Below are positions 1 to 11,600 of a DNA stretch of 64,000 nt, one piece after another. The DNA lies in assembly GCF_009017415.1 (NCBI RefSeq), contig NC_092404.1:2356001-2420000 (forward strand), written 5' to 3'. Source of the stretch: Aspergillus flavus (Eukaryota > Ascomycota > Eurotiomycetes > Eurotiales > Aspergillaceae). Numbering within the stretch: position 1 is the first letter of the stretch; each line of letters starts with the position of its first letter. Made by a program: the position numbers and the translations under genes. The notes below the pieces were generated by a model that was not told the origin of the DNA, ran no database searches, and saw only the letters and a program-made list of their open reading frames with translations.

Positions 1-1594
1 TCATGGTGGCTGTTGATAAATGGTGAAGTCCGGTTTCCATCAAAACCATGGTTGTTGTGATGTTTATTGTCAAAGGGTTCTTCTTCAGGGTCATGATCGG
101 AATCCGTCTCGTCTTCTGAAGAAACTTCTAATTCGGGAGGGTCTGGGATAAAAAGCTCGCGGAAACTGCTTCCGGGTTGTACTAGCTCAGATATTGTCTG
201 GGCGTGTATCGTACTTTGGAATTCCTCGTTGAAGTATGTGAATCGATAAGGAGCCTCCTCTTCCTCCCGTCGCCAGAGCTGATACTGTGGGCGCAGACGA
301 CCCTCAATAAGCACAGGCTCACTAATCTTCTTTGCTCGAAAGTCACCCGTGCGCTCCTCCTTTTCCTCCCGGCTCCATTCCTCCAAAACTGACAAATCGG
401 GCCATTCTCTGCGCCGCCGTCTCCGACGCTCAGTTTCACGCGATGCTCTTGCTGCGTCCTCATCGGCCAGTTCAGATACTTCCTCAGTCGGAAAACAAAC
501 ATCTTCTTCGGCAGGCAAAGTTCGACGTCGAAGAAGACCTTCTTGCGGAGGGCGATGCCGCGGTGACACGGAAGGAGGAGAGCTTCGGATTCGATTGGTA
601 CCGCTTTCAACATCGATCACCATGTCGTGTGATAGGGGCATCGATTCCATCCGATTGTCAATAGACTTGGCCAATGAGAAGTCAAAATCAGCCCCCGTCA
701 CAACCGCATCATCATAGCCCATATCGGCTCTAAGCTTCGGCGAAGTTGGCATCGATGGTGGATTGTTGATATCGTAATCGCGATCCTGTTCGGGAAACCC
801 GGGGCTCGGGATACGACGAGGTGAGCATCGGGACGAGTTCGTTTGGACTGATGAACGTCGTTGGCGAAAACTGAATGGATTTGACTTTGAATCGGTTCCA
901 TATCGAGAGATATTGGCTCTATGAGCGGATGACGGACGCATCAACGGTGTCCGATCATCCACAGGGTCAGGGCCATCGCTGTCATCATCCACGGGAAGAG
1001 TTCTTGTACCAGACGGCTGATTACGAGAGCCCAAATCACCGGTACGGATTGTAGTGGACAAGGACCCGGGTCGAAAAGATTGAGCAAGTCGGCTGTCTCT
1101 GCGCGGCCGCATCATGGGTTGATTCCTGGGCAGTTCCGGACTTAGGTCAGTAATAAAACTAGCATAGACACTAGCATCAAAGACAACACGTACCTATGGT
1201 CCAGTAAAGCTTCACTTTCCAGACTAGTGCTACTTAAATCTCTCCCCAGCTTGTAGAACGGAAGCGCGCCTCGAGACTTGGTTTGATCCGCCATCATAGC
1301 CATGTGTTCCACTTCGGGGCCCGGGGTAGTAGGAGCTCCGGCATGAGGATCTTCGGCACTGATGAAAGATTGCCGACGATTACGACGTTTCCGATGTTTC
1401 TTCTTCCGTTTCGCGCGCTTTCCCGTGGTCGATTTGCTATCTATCTGAGGGTCTTGGGTCGTTTCGGAAGCTAAGGGATCATAGGTAGTGGAGGGGCGAG
1501 TGTCTGGACGTGAGTTGACGGAGCGGCCATCTTGTGAAGAAGACAACCCATGATTGGGACTCGTTTGATACGCAGCAGATGGAGCGTCAGCCAT
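1..1594 (-). CDS. CorA-type Mg2+ transporter, Alr1/Mnr2 family (N-terminal part, cut by window edge)
   Basis: Reads leftward from ATG at 1594 (MADAPSAAY). Exon 1 is 1594-1194 and exon 2 runs from 1140 off the left edge. The intron at 1141-1193 (53 bp) has donor GTACGT, branch-like TTACTGAC and acceptor TAAG. About 513 codons are visible. The first 350 or so residues are disordered and basic, with a KRAKRKKKHRKRRNRR cluster. They lead into a segment (ISEPVLIEGRLRP, then APYRFTYFNEEF, IHAQTISELV and FRELF) that I recognise as the region preceding the CorA fold in yeast Alr1/Mnr2 proteins. The CorA core and the GMN-motif membrane helices lie outside the window, so transport itself is inferred from family. 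By family it would be a plasma-membrane or vacuolar magnesium transporter; the long basic N-terminus is more Mnr2-like (vacuolar). Confidence 0.8.
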
Positions 1595-2670
1595 GCTGAT
1601 CGGAGGGTGCAGAACGCGAGGTATCCGTGATGATTGGCAGACCGAAGAAAGCCGAGTATGCTTATCTCCCTTCTAGAGCACAAGTCAACCCTAAATTGGG
1701 TAATAAAGTACCGGACTGAACCAAGTGCCAATTCAACGTATATGCAGTTGTGATAGGCCCAGTGTAACAGAATCCAGCATTGTCGAGGCCAATTCACCGA
1801 AACACGGGGCGAGAAGCAACGATTGGCGAAAATGGAACCTGTGGCGAGTTGCGGTGGGACATGGGGAAATGAGTAAGAGCAAGGGCGGACTCCATAAAAG
1901 AGACGCTCGTTGGAAGATAATAATAGTCGCCTGAGCTGCAGGATAAAAGACGGTGTCGAATGGACAGTGTGAGTGTTGAGTGTGAGAGAGTGCGTAGGAA
2001 AGGAGGTCAAGGCACAGCCCAGTTTTTGGAGGTTTGGTCTGGGTCACTTAGGCCCCACGATGGTTCTTGTTCTGCGCTTTAACTTTCGGTATGTATGATG
2101 TATGAGGTCAGCATTCCGCCTTTCTACTCTACGGGCCCCATGAAACCTAATTCATTGACATTGCATGGTATCAAAATAGAAAAAAAATATAAGTACACAA
2201 GTACATCATATAAGTATGCTCTCGAACGAGAGTCCTTACATAATGAACATAATCCAACTCGTCTCCCATGTACATAGAAAGCAGTCATTATATCAAGAAG
2301 TGAAGAAATAAACAGGGCGTGACATCATAAGCTCTAAAAAGTAGACGGAGATGTTGGCAGTCATCATAGTCATCATAAAAGGAACAGTGGTAAAGCAAGA
2401 CAAAAAAAAAAAAAAGAAAAGAAAAAAAAAAGAAAAAAGAAATAAGAAATAAAAATCAAATCCCAATCCCATCGTAATTATGATTACCTTTTTGTGTTTC
2501 CGAACCGTATTGCCCATTATCCAACCATCCATCCTTGACCTTGACGCCCCAAGCACTATACCAGTTCCCATCCCAAAAGGAAATATAACCATTCTGTGGT
2601 TTCCTCAATGATTTTGTCCACAGCAACGGTCGAAGTCAACTCATGGCGAGATATGATCGAGTGTGACGCC
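1595..2670. other. Intergenic: promoter of the Mg transporter and 3' end of leashin
   Basis: Separates the leashin stop (2671) from the transporter ATG (1594), both genes on the minus strand. It should hold the leashin 3' UTR on the right and the transporter promoter and 5' leader on the left. Open frames here overlap each other on both strands with no recognisable domain, so I call none of them genes. An A-rich tract lies at 2402-2460. Confidence 0.6.
2402..2460. repeat. A-rich low-complexity tract
   Basis: Nearly uninterrupted A with scattered G and T (T-rich on the coding strand of leashin), about 210 bp downstream of the leashin stop codon. It may lie in the leashin 3' UTR. Confidence 0.8.
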
Positions 2671-5600
2671 TCAAATCACATTGCTCATGTCCATGGTCGA
2701 CGACGGAGCAATACTGTGAATGGACCTGGTGCCATCCAAGGACATTCGGTCACCACTGAGCATTCTGGTAACCTTCTTGTCTTTAGGAGAACGTGCAACG
2801 AGTACTTGCGCCGGGCAAACGACTACTTCATCTTCGCCTTCACCCGCGTCATTGCCCTTCTTCACTACCAGAGGGAATAGGACAACCCGGACCACAGCTT
2901 GTTGGGACTCCAATTCCTCATTTGAAGTAGTTTCGCCGCTGCGCTCGTTCATTAGGGACGCATTGAAATAAACTTGCCGTGCAAGGTCACCATTGGTATC
3001 GTACTCAGGTTGTAGTGGGGGGAGCATGATGTATTCCGCCAGCTGCGTGCGCATTTCAATAGATAGGTTAACTGCAACCCGCAGTACCTTGCGCAGGGAC
3101 TCTAGAAGCTGGGGCTCTACATTGCTCGGTGGTGGAAGAAGACGAGACAGCGTCTCAAAAATCTCCAAGGCCACAGCTTCTGTATCGTTTTGACGCTGCC
3201 GAGAGAAAGCAGGCCGCTTTGAGAGAAGGCTTAGGGTAGTAGCCCTCCAACGATGAACTGCACCGCGCGGGCCTACCTCACCTAGCTGTTTTTCAATGGA
3301 CTTGAGCTTTTGTCGTTGTTCACGGTCCATGCCGAACAGGTAGCGAGTGAAAATGAACTCCCACACCATTGTCATTACCACTGACATGAACACGTCGCGT
3401 CGACGAACCCGGTCGGAGAGATAAACATCAGCATCGGATCCATCGAGTATGGCATTTTCAAACCTGTCTGCAATCTTTTCGTCCTGTATATCGTCCAGCT
3501 TGCGGCAGCGGCGCAGGTCGGAGTGCTTAGAGAAGCGTAGCACCCATTGTTGAACATGGCCACACAGCTTTTGGCACGCTGCGTCGAAGTAATCCTCATC
3601 CCTGAAGACTAACACGCTATCTTGCATGGATGCGGCGATCTGCTGTTGTAGTTCCTTCACTTTGTCCCGGGCGCTCTCCAAGTCCTCTCGCAGCCTGCGC
3701 AGCTCCATATTCTTCTGAGAAAGCGCCGCATCGATCTCCTTACGTACTCTATCTTGCATTTCGCTCGACAACTGCTGGTTCTGTAGGCGTAAATCGTCTA
3801 ACTCACGATTTGATGACGCCCGTATGGTTTGTATCTCGGCAGCATGGGCGACGGTAATGTTGGAGTTCGCGACAGTCAGCCCTTCATTTTCTTCAGTCAA
3901 CCGGGACACTTCTTTTTGAAGCCATTCTACTGAATTCTTGAGTTGTTCCACTTCAGCCTCCCTGTCCCGCAAGTCGGCAGCTCGCTCGTTGAGAGCATGG
4001 TCACTCTTGCGACGAGCAACACTTGCATTGCGGAGCTTGTCTTCAGCAGCTTCCCGTGCAGCAACAAGTAAGCGATTTTCCGAAACGAGTTGGTCAAGGC
4101 GAGTCTCAAGTTCTTGTAAGTGCTGCATACTTCGACGGTGCCGGATGCTGGGCGGTCGGCTAGGCGACCGAGGCGAGTTCGGCGTTTCCCCCCAACCCTC
4201 CTAGGTAAACAAACGTGAGTTGACTGAACCACAAGAAAGAGTATATGGTAACCAAGAATACTTACGTAAACATCAGCCATGTCTCGCAGGGGCCGTTTGC
4301 CCTTATCGGTGACGGGGTCGTAGGAAGAGGAGGAAGCTATGTGCTCAATATTGAAATCGGAAGGAGGGGGCTCGACAGGCGGTGGCTGGGGGCTGCGCGA
4401 TGATTGGCGGGCGCCTGTTTGTGCTTGGCTCGCCGTCCGCAAATCACCGCTAGCGCTGCGGTCCATTCGTCGTAGCGACCGTTGGGAGTGTGCGCTGTGC
4501 ACGCTTTTAATGCTACCCATACTGCTCGGTCTCAGGATTGGTACGCCTCTTTCAGGCGTTTGAATAGCTCCCGTAGGCGATTCATGGTCAATAGATCTGG
4601 CTGAACCACGCTTCCTGATATGAAAGTCCTGATCTCCATCCTTGTCAAGAGTAGGCCATGCCTGGCGCGCCAGAGCGTTGTCTGTAAATTTCCTGATCAG
4701 TGTCTCGGGCCGCGGAAGCACATGTTCTGGCTTCATCTCCAAGCAGGGCGTTCCCTGTTCCTGATGCATGACTCCTATGGGGGTCCTTGTCCGATCAATT
4801 GGTTCATGTTCTGCAATAGGTTGCAATGGGGTCCGGGGAGGGGAGATTGCGCCTCTGTCTACCACCGATGGCACCCTAAAGGCTGAAGATGGCAGTGTGC
4901 TGTTTGGTTGTGCAGGTAGTGTAGCTTCTTCCGATGGCTTTGGTCGTGGGGAGGGGTCGCACGTCCCCTGGATTGACGGACTGCGGCCGAGCTGACGGAG
5001 AGACCCGGGGCTGGCTTGCCGATCTATGCACATGGCATTCGACGAGGAGCTGATAAATGTAGGTGGTTGCTCGTGGATTGGTGTTGGCTCGTATAATGGA
5101 ATCTCCCGCGCAAGAGAACCCGTCCCAGCTGATTCAGCTTCTGTATATAGGACATCCTCGGGGTTCTTGTGGTTTCCTTGAGCTAAACGAGATGCAACTG
5201 GCATTTGGATATCATGAACTGTAGTCCCTCCTGGTAAGTCCTCTAGCGTAGCAGTAGTTGTCCGCTCTGAAGCCATAAAAGGATTTGCAATGTGGTCGTT
5301 GTCCTTACCAAAAGTGGCAGCGATGGGTGCTTCCGAGACCTGCATCGCGTCTCCGCGACTCGCTCCTTGGTCATTGGTCTCATCCTCAGCCCCATCTTTT
5401 ACAGACTCCGACGACTTGGTGGTGATAGGTCGCCGAAATGACCCTCGTTCCAAGTTGGGAAATATACTGGCAATTTTGCTTTGCTTCTGGGAAACCGAGC
5501 CAGTGTCTCCCATCGCCTGCTTCCCTGAAATAGAATCGTCTAGGGAATGCTCGCGGGCCGCTTCTAAGATTGGCTCCGTTTTGGGCTCCTCCCTTGACGG

Positions 5601-8600
5601 GGCAAATTGCTCTTCTGGCGTCGCAAGTTTCGCCTCAGAATCTTGTCCTTGCGGCCCCATATTTGCCTTCGCCTCTATGGCTTCAGCCGACTCGTCTGAT
5701 TATCTGGTTAGCCCTTCTGGAATAGCAAACTCATCGAAATCGGCAATACCTGGCTCAAATGGGGCCGCGACAGCTTCAGGTGAAGATTGGGGAGTCTGTT
5801 CTAAAGCATCAACTTTTTCCTTCTCCCAATCTATCATAGGCCATTCATCGTCCTTTGCAGACCTTTCCGTTGCCAATGTCTCTGATTGATACTGATCTTG
5901 GGAAGGCTTCACGTTTGCCTTTCCACTGGTACTTCCAATTTCTTCTGGCTCCCTGATCTCTACGCTGAGGTCCTCTTCAATCTTCTGCGTGTTCTCCCGA
6001 GATAATGCTTCGAAAGGAGATTTTTCTGCGGTGCTTACTTCAGTCATTGGAGGCTCTGAACTCTCTGGCTTTGCTTCGTGAACAAGCAGGGCCACCTCAG
6101 TAGACTCGGTATTTCCCCCTGATGCCGGTTGATCTGCTCGCTCAGGAATCTGCAGCCCAGCCTCTTGCTTCGATCTCCCTCCCACCTCCTTTGATACGGT
6201 CCCGGGAGCTGGAGTTTCCTGTTGCGTAGAGTGCCCTCCAATCCGCTCCTCGGCTGCCTCAGGATCACCTCCCTCGGAAGTCTGACTGCTCAACTTTCCT
6301 TGGGTTTCAGCGTCTTTGTCCTCTCCCTCCTGCAACTCATGCGTGGCCTGAGTCTGGGCAGGAACCTCCCTAGGCATAGGCGGACTTCTTTCTTCTGTTG
6401 CAGATACAGCCTCGAATACCGGCTTCGATACGCCTGACACGCTCTGTGGGCCTTGCACTTGGTCTTGCATGGGCTTTTCTCCAGGCGCCAAGCTGGATTC
6501 AGCGGCACCAGTTATTGCGGTGGAGCCGACCACTGCTTCAAGGTTGCTCCCTGCATTTATCCCTCTTTTAGACTCTGCGGGTGAGGGATCAGCCATTTCA
6601 ATTGACGTTGCTTTGGCTTGTTTCTTCGCTTTCTTTTTTTGTTTCTTCGACGCTTTACGGCTCAAAGTTTGTGTCATATTTTCCTCTTCACCTTTTTTAG
6701 TCACACCCTTCAGTTCTTCGTGGTTCAACTGTTCCGGTGTAGGTTCAATGCTGGCTTGCAGTTCCTTCTCAGCTAATGGTTGACTTCTAGGACCCAAGGA
6801 TTCCACGGGATCTAAAGTTGCTCTTTTGTTGGCTTCCGGAAGTTCAGCGGTTGTCTCTCTACCATCTGGTTTCTCTCTTGCCGTATCTGACATAGAGGGC
6901 GTTTCTTTGTCCTCCCTGTTCTCCTCGCCTGAGCTAACTGGCAATAAGTCCTGGGGTTCTGCCTGTATCTCACTTGAGGCCTCAGCAGACTTCGACTTGT
7001 TAGTCACCTCTGCACCACTGCAGCGTGATTCTTCCACTGTTTGTGAGTCTGAAACAAGATCAACTCCCTCCAGTCTCGTTTCTCTGGGGCTTGCAGTCTT
7101 ATCTTCATTCGTGTCATTTTCAGTGGCTGGTCCAGCGTTGCTAACTTCCAATTCCGAATCTTTGGCTTCGCGCGTGACATGATCGGTTGATGTCGTAGAG
7201 ACTAGATTAGGCTGAGAAGAATTATCTTCCGGTTGAGAATCGTCTGGTTGCTGCGCCTGATGTAAATCCTTCCAAGGCGCTACTGCTTCAGGTTTCTCAA
7301 CGTCAATAGCTGAACCGGTGTTTGTCTCTCGCAGGTCTCCGGGAACCCCTGCTTCAGCAGGAGAGAGAGAAACTGTTTTTTCATCTGTTGCTAGCGGATC
7401 ATTCACGGAAGTACCTCGCACCTCAACAGCAACGAGAGATGCTTCAGGCACTGCTTCTTGATCCTTTTCTTCAAGCTTCTCATCTGTCTGGGCCGGCATC
7501 GTATCTTTCCTAGACCCTTGGCCTGTGGTTTCCGCAGTCGTATCTCGCTGGGTTTTTAACTCGTCCCAGTTTGGTGTAAATACCTTGCCACTTTCGTCTG
7601 TTTCCGCTGAAACGTCTTCAGCGGGCAGGTGCTCGAGGGAAACCCTATCTGCCTCGCTAGTGGCCTCCTGCTCCGTTGTTGACGCATGATCTTCAGTTCC
7701 TACCTCGATTTGCTCAGACATTGTGACAGATTCGCCGGAGACAACTACCTTTTCGGCTTCGGTATTCTCAGGCACGGGTTTGGTAGGAGAGTCGACGGGA
7801 GTGGCTTGCTGTTGATCTACCTGCGAAGATACCATGTGATCAGTCCAAAACAGATTCTTATCGTTTTCGCCGTGGGACTCGGTGCCGTGGGACTGATTTT
7901 CTTTACCGTCATCTTCAGCAGGTAGGGTTGCCGTATCAACCGAAGGGTCTGAGGGTTTCAATCCAGCGGAGACTTGGGTTGCCGTTGCCTCATGCGCGAC
8001 ATCTCCAGTTGAAGTGGTGCTCGCATTTATCAAGGGACCTTGAGTCTTCTCTTCCGGTACAATTGAGGCAGACTCCGCGGCAGTGGAGGCAGCACCGCTA
8101 CCATCTAGGTTTTTTGACTGACGCTTTCTCTCCTTCTTCTTCGCCTTTTTCCTTTCTTTCGCCGACATAGCCGGTGCGCCATCATTCTTGGCGATTTCAG
8201 GCTGCTCCCTCGCCTGCTGTTCGGTTCCTTCCGACTCATTCACTTCGTGAACAGTACCATCAACTACCTGTTCGGTTTCAGCTCGCGCATGTTCGACAAT
8301 ACCCTCCGGTGCCATAGATGGCACATCTTGACTGGAAATTTCGGAAGGCTTCGCAGCATTATCCGGCTCAATTACCTCTTCGATAACCCCTGGGGCTGCA
8401 GTACCGTTATCCTCTTCAGCTTGTACGGGTGCCTCTTCAATGCTTGGTTCAGGTACAACAGATGTCTCGTTCTCAATTGTTTCTTGGGTCTTGCGTTTCT
8501 TCTTCTTTTTCTTGTCTTTTTTGGACTTGGAAGAGCCACTCTCTTGTTCGGCCTCCTGGACTACCACGGTAGATTCCTGCACGGAAGTAGGGGGTGTTTC

Positions 8601-11600
8601 GAGTACGGAAGCTTCCGGAGCGGACTCGACACCATGTTTCTCGCTAGTCTCTGGGGCGGTCTGAATACCTGTACCCTGCTGTACTTGTTCCTCAAGGGGT
8701 TCGGTCACAGAGGCGTCATCGTTGGCATATCCTCCTTCAGGAACTATAGTTTCATTGACTAGCTCTCTCGCCACCGACGGCGTCTGACCCATAGGATCAG
8801 GGTCTATGGGCCCTAATGTGCTGGCTTGTGCTTCGGTGACAGAATCATTGTACGGCTGAGTAACCTGTTCGTCATGTGGTACGACCTCTTTGTTCGACTC
8901 TGGCCCATCCTCCCCAAGTGCGACTGTAGGAACGCCCTTGTGTAGGTCTGAAGTTGTTTCTCTAGGCTGTACCTCGTCGGCAGTAGTATTATCAGCATTT
9001 TCCTGGCTTTCTTGAACTAGGCTACTGGCTTCTGCCATTTGCTCATTTGTCTGCTCTGGAGGTTGGCTAGCTTCTCTAACATGGTGACTCGCTTCTGTTG
9101 TTTCAGTAGCTTCAGATGACTTCGTGGGAGCCTCCTGTTCATTGTTTGCGAAAGAAACAGATTTGCGCTTTTTCTTATCCTTCTTGGCCTTCTTCTTGGA
9201 GACTGATTCCTGAGTATCCGCCATAGGTTCAGGCTCTAAAGGCCTTGTGAGGTCGACCTGTTCTGGAGACTCAGTGGGCTCTGGCTCATTTGATTCCGGC
9301 TGTTGCGTAGGCTTTTCTGAAAAAGCATGTTGTGACTCTTCTGCAACATTATCGGGGAAAGAAAGTTGCGGTTGCTCGGGAATTTCAAGTATATCCGAAC
9401 GCGCATCAGAAGGCTCTTCCACAATCTCTTCTCTAGCGGCCGCAGGCTGATCATCTGCCAAGGAAATTGACTGTTGTTTTTTCTTTTTCTTCTTATCCTT
9501 TTTAGACTTTTTGGGAGCAGGAGGTTCAGCTTCCCCATCAACTGCGTTTTGCGGAATAACATCGGTCAAGGAGATTTCGGCATCTTCAGTTTGTTCTGGT
9601 ACAGCTGTTTCATCTAGCGTCCCTTCCTGAGGCTGCTGCAGAGTGTCTTGTGGAACAACGTCAATCAAGGGCATATCAGTATCTTTAGTCTGTTCTGGTG
9701 CAGCTTCCGCGCTTGGTGCTTCCTCGTGGGGCTGCTCTGGAGCGTCTTGCGGAACAATATCAACCAAGGGAATGTCAGCATCTTTAATCTGTTCTGCCAC
9801 AGCTGTTTCATTTAACATCCCTTCCTGAGGCTGCTCCATAGTGTCTTGCGGAACAATGTCAGTCAAGGGGATGTCGGCAGCTATAGTCTGTTCGGGAGCG
9901 GCTTCCTCGCTTGGTGCTTCTTCCTTAGGTTGTTCCAGAGCCGTGTCCGCATTCATGGTTGGCGCAGCATCGAGCGTGGCGTCCCCAGACTCTACCTCAA
10001 CTTTCTTTTCACCCGTGGTCTCTTGCTCGACACCCATTCTTTCAACCATGTGCCTTTCCTCAGCATCGGCTCCTGAATGCTTTTCATTCTCAGGGGTACC
10101 TTCGAAATCCAATGGTGTATGATCCGTATGTTGTGTTTGGCCGAGCTCTAGATTTCCTGCTTCAATTGCTGAAACACCAGCAATGTCTGTGGGCGTTTCT
10201 TCGGGCTCTTGCTGGGCAGGTTCTTGGGATTGCTCGTCCAAGCCCTCATTCAACGCAACGGCGGGTTCTGTGTCTGTGACCGTTTCAACCCGAGGTTGTT
10301 CACTCGCCAACTCATCTACAACTGTTGGTTCCTCGGCTGAAGCACCATGTTCCTCAGGTTCTTTGCTAGGGGCGGATTTTCCAACAGAGGTTGGATCACG
10401 TTCTAAGGAAGCATTTTCTGGGCTCGGATTAAGAGCGCGGTCAGAAGCTAGTGTTTCATCCAACGAAGCGGATTTGCGATGCTTCTTTTGTTCTTTCTTA
10501 GTCTTCTTCTTTTCAGCAGCACTCATCGCGGGCGCTGTTTCTGGTGAAGCCGTGTCTTCCACAGCTTCAGTGACGTCGAGGGGTTGTTCGCTTCCGGTTG
10601 CCTCCTCCTGAACTAGTTCTTGACCCTCCGTGGCTGGGGGCTTTTCAATAGCAACAGGAATGTCTATGTTTGGGCTTGCAACTTCTGTGTTCGATGTGGG
10701 TTCAGAAGCTGCTACATGAGCGTCGGGTAAGGACGGCAAGCTTTGTTTCTTTTTCTTTTTCTTCTTGTTCTTCTTGCCTGCCGGTGTAGATCCCCCCGCT
10801 TCAGGTTCGGCATCAGGCACAGGATCGTCTGGGACATGCTCAGCTATATGTGGTGTACTATGATTGGTCTCAGCGGGGTTCTCCACAGGTACATTGGACT
10901 CATTTTCTGCTGCTGGAATAGCATCTACTGCTTCAGTCGTCTCTGCTACCTCATTAGTCGCAGTAGCGTCCTGTGGTATATGTTTGTCATCCGTGGGATA
11001 CACCACACCGCTTGTTTCCGCCAGTGGGGTCTCGGCAGCAAGCCCCTCAGCGGAGAGTGGAGGTTGGGTCTCCGCATCAGCCACAGCTTGAGGATCCGAA
11101 GATATGGATTTGCGGTTTTTCTTTTTCTTTTTGCCCTTCTTCGTTGGCTGCTGCCCCTCCGGAGCTTCCTCTGAGCCGGCTTTTTGGGCCGTCTCTGCCG
11201 ACCCAGCATCTTGAGACTCAATTGGCCTCTCTGCGACAGCACCAGACATCGTTTCAGGTGAAACGTTTATAGCACCCTCGTGTGCGTTGTCCGGGGCTTC
11301 CTCGGGCTGCCTCGCTTCAGGCTCTTCTTTGGGAGGTATAGCAGGTTCGTCTTCCGCCCGGGGCGTGGCTCCGTCATTAGACGGCACATCAGGTGGAACA
11401 TCGCCCCCCACCTTCTCCACAGGTGGCTCCGTATCACTATCGCGCTTACTTTTCTCCATGTTGTTGCAGTTTCGTCGCGATAAGGAATTTTCAGTTTGCG
11501 CGTCGGTAACGTCAGCATCTTGAGTTTTTGTACCAGCGTCAGCAATTTCAGCCGCCGGCTCAGGAGAAGATATTGGTTCAACAGGCGCAGGATTACCCTG

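Noticed and set aside
5700..5702. TAA as the true end of an upstream leashin-like gene
   Set aside because: The frame continues identically after it, the stop falls inside a well-formed 54-bp intron, and the joined length matches the single-chain leashin I recall for A. oryzae.
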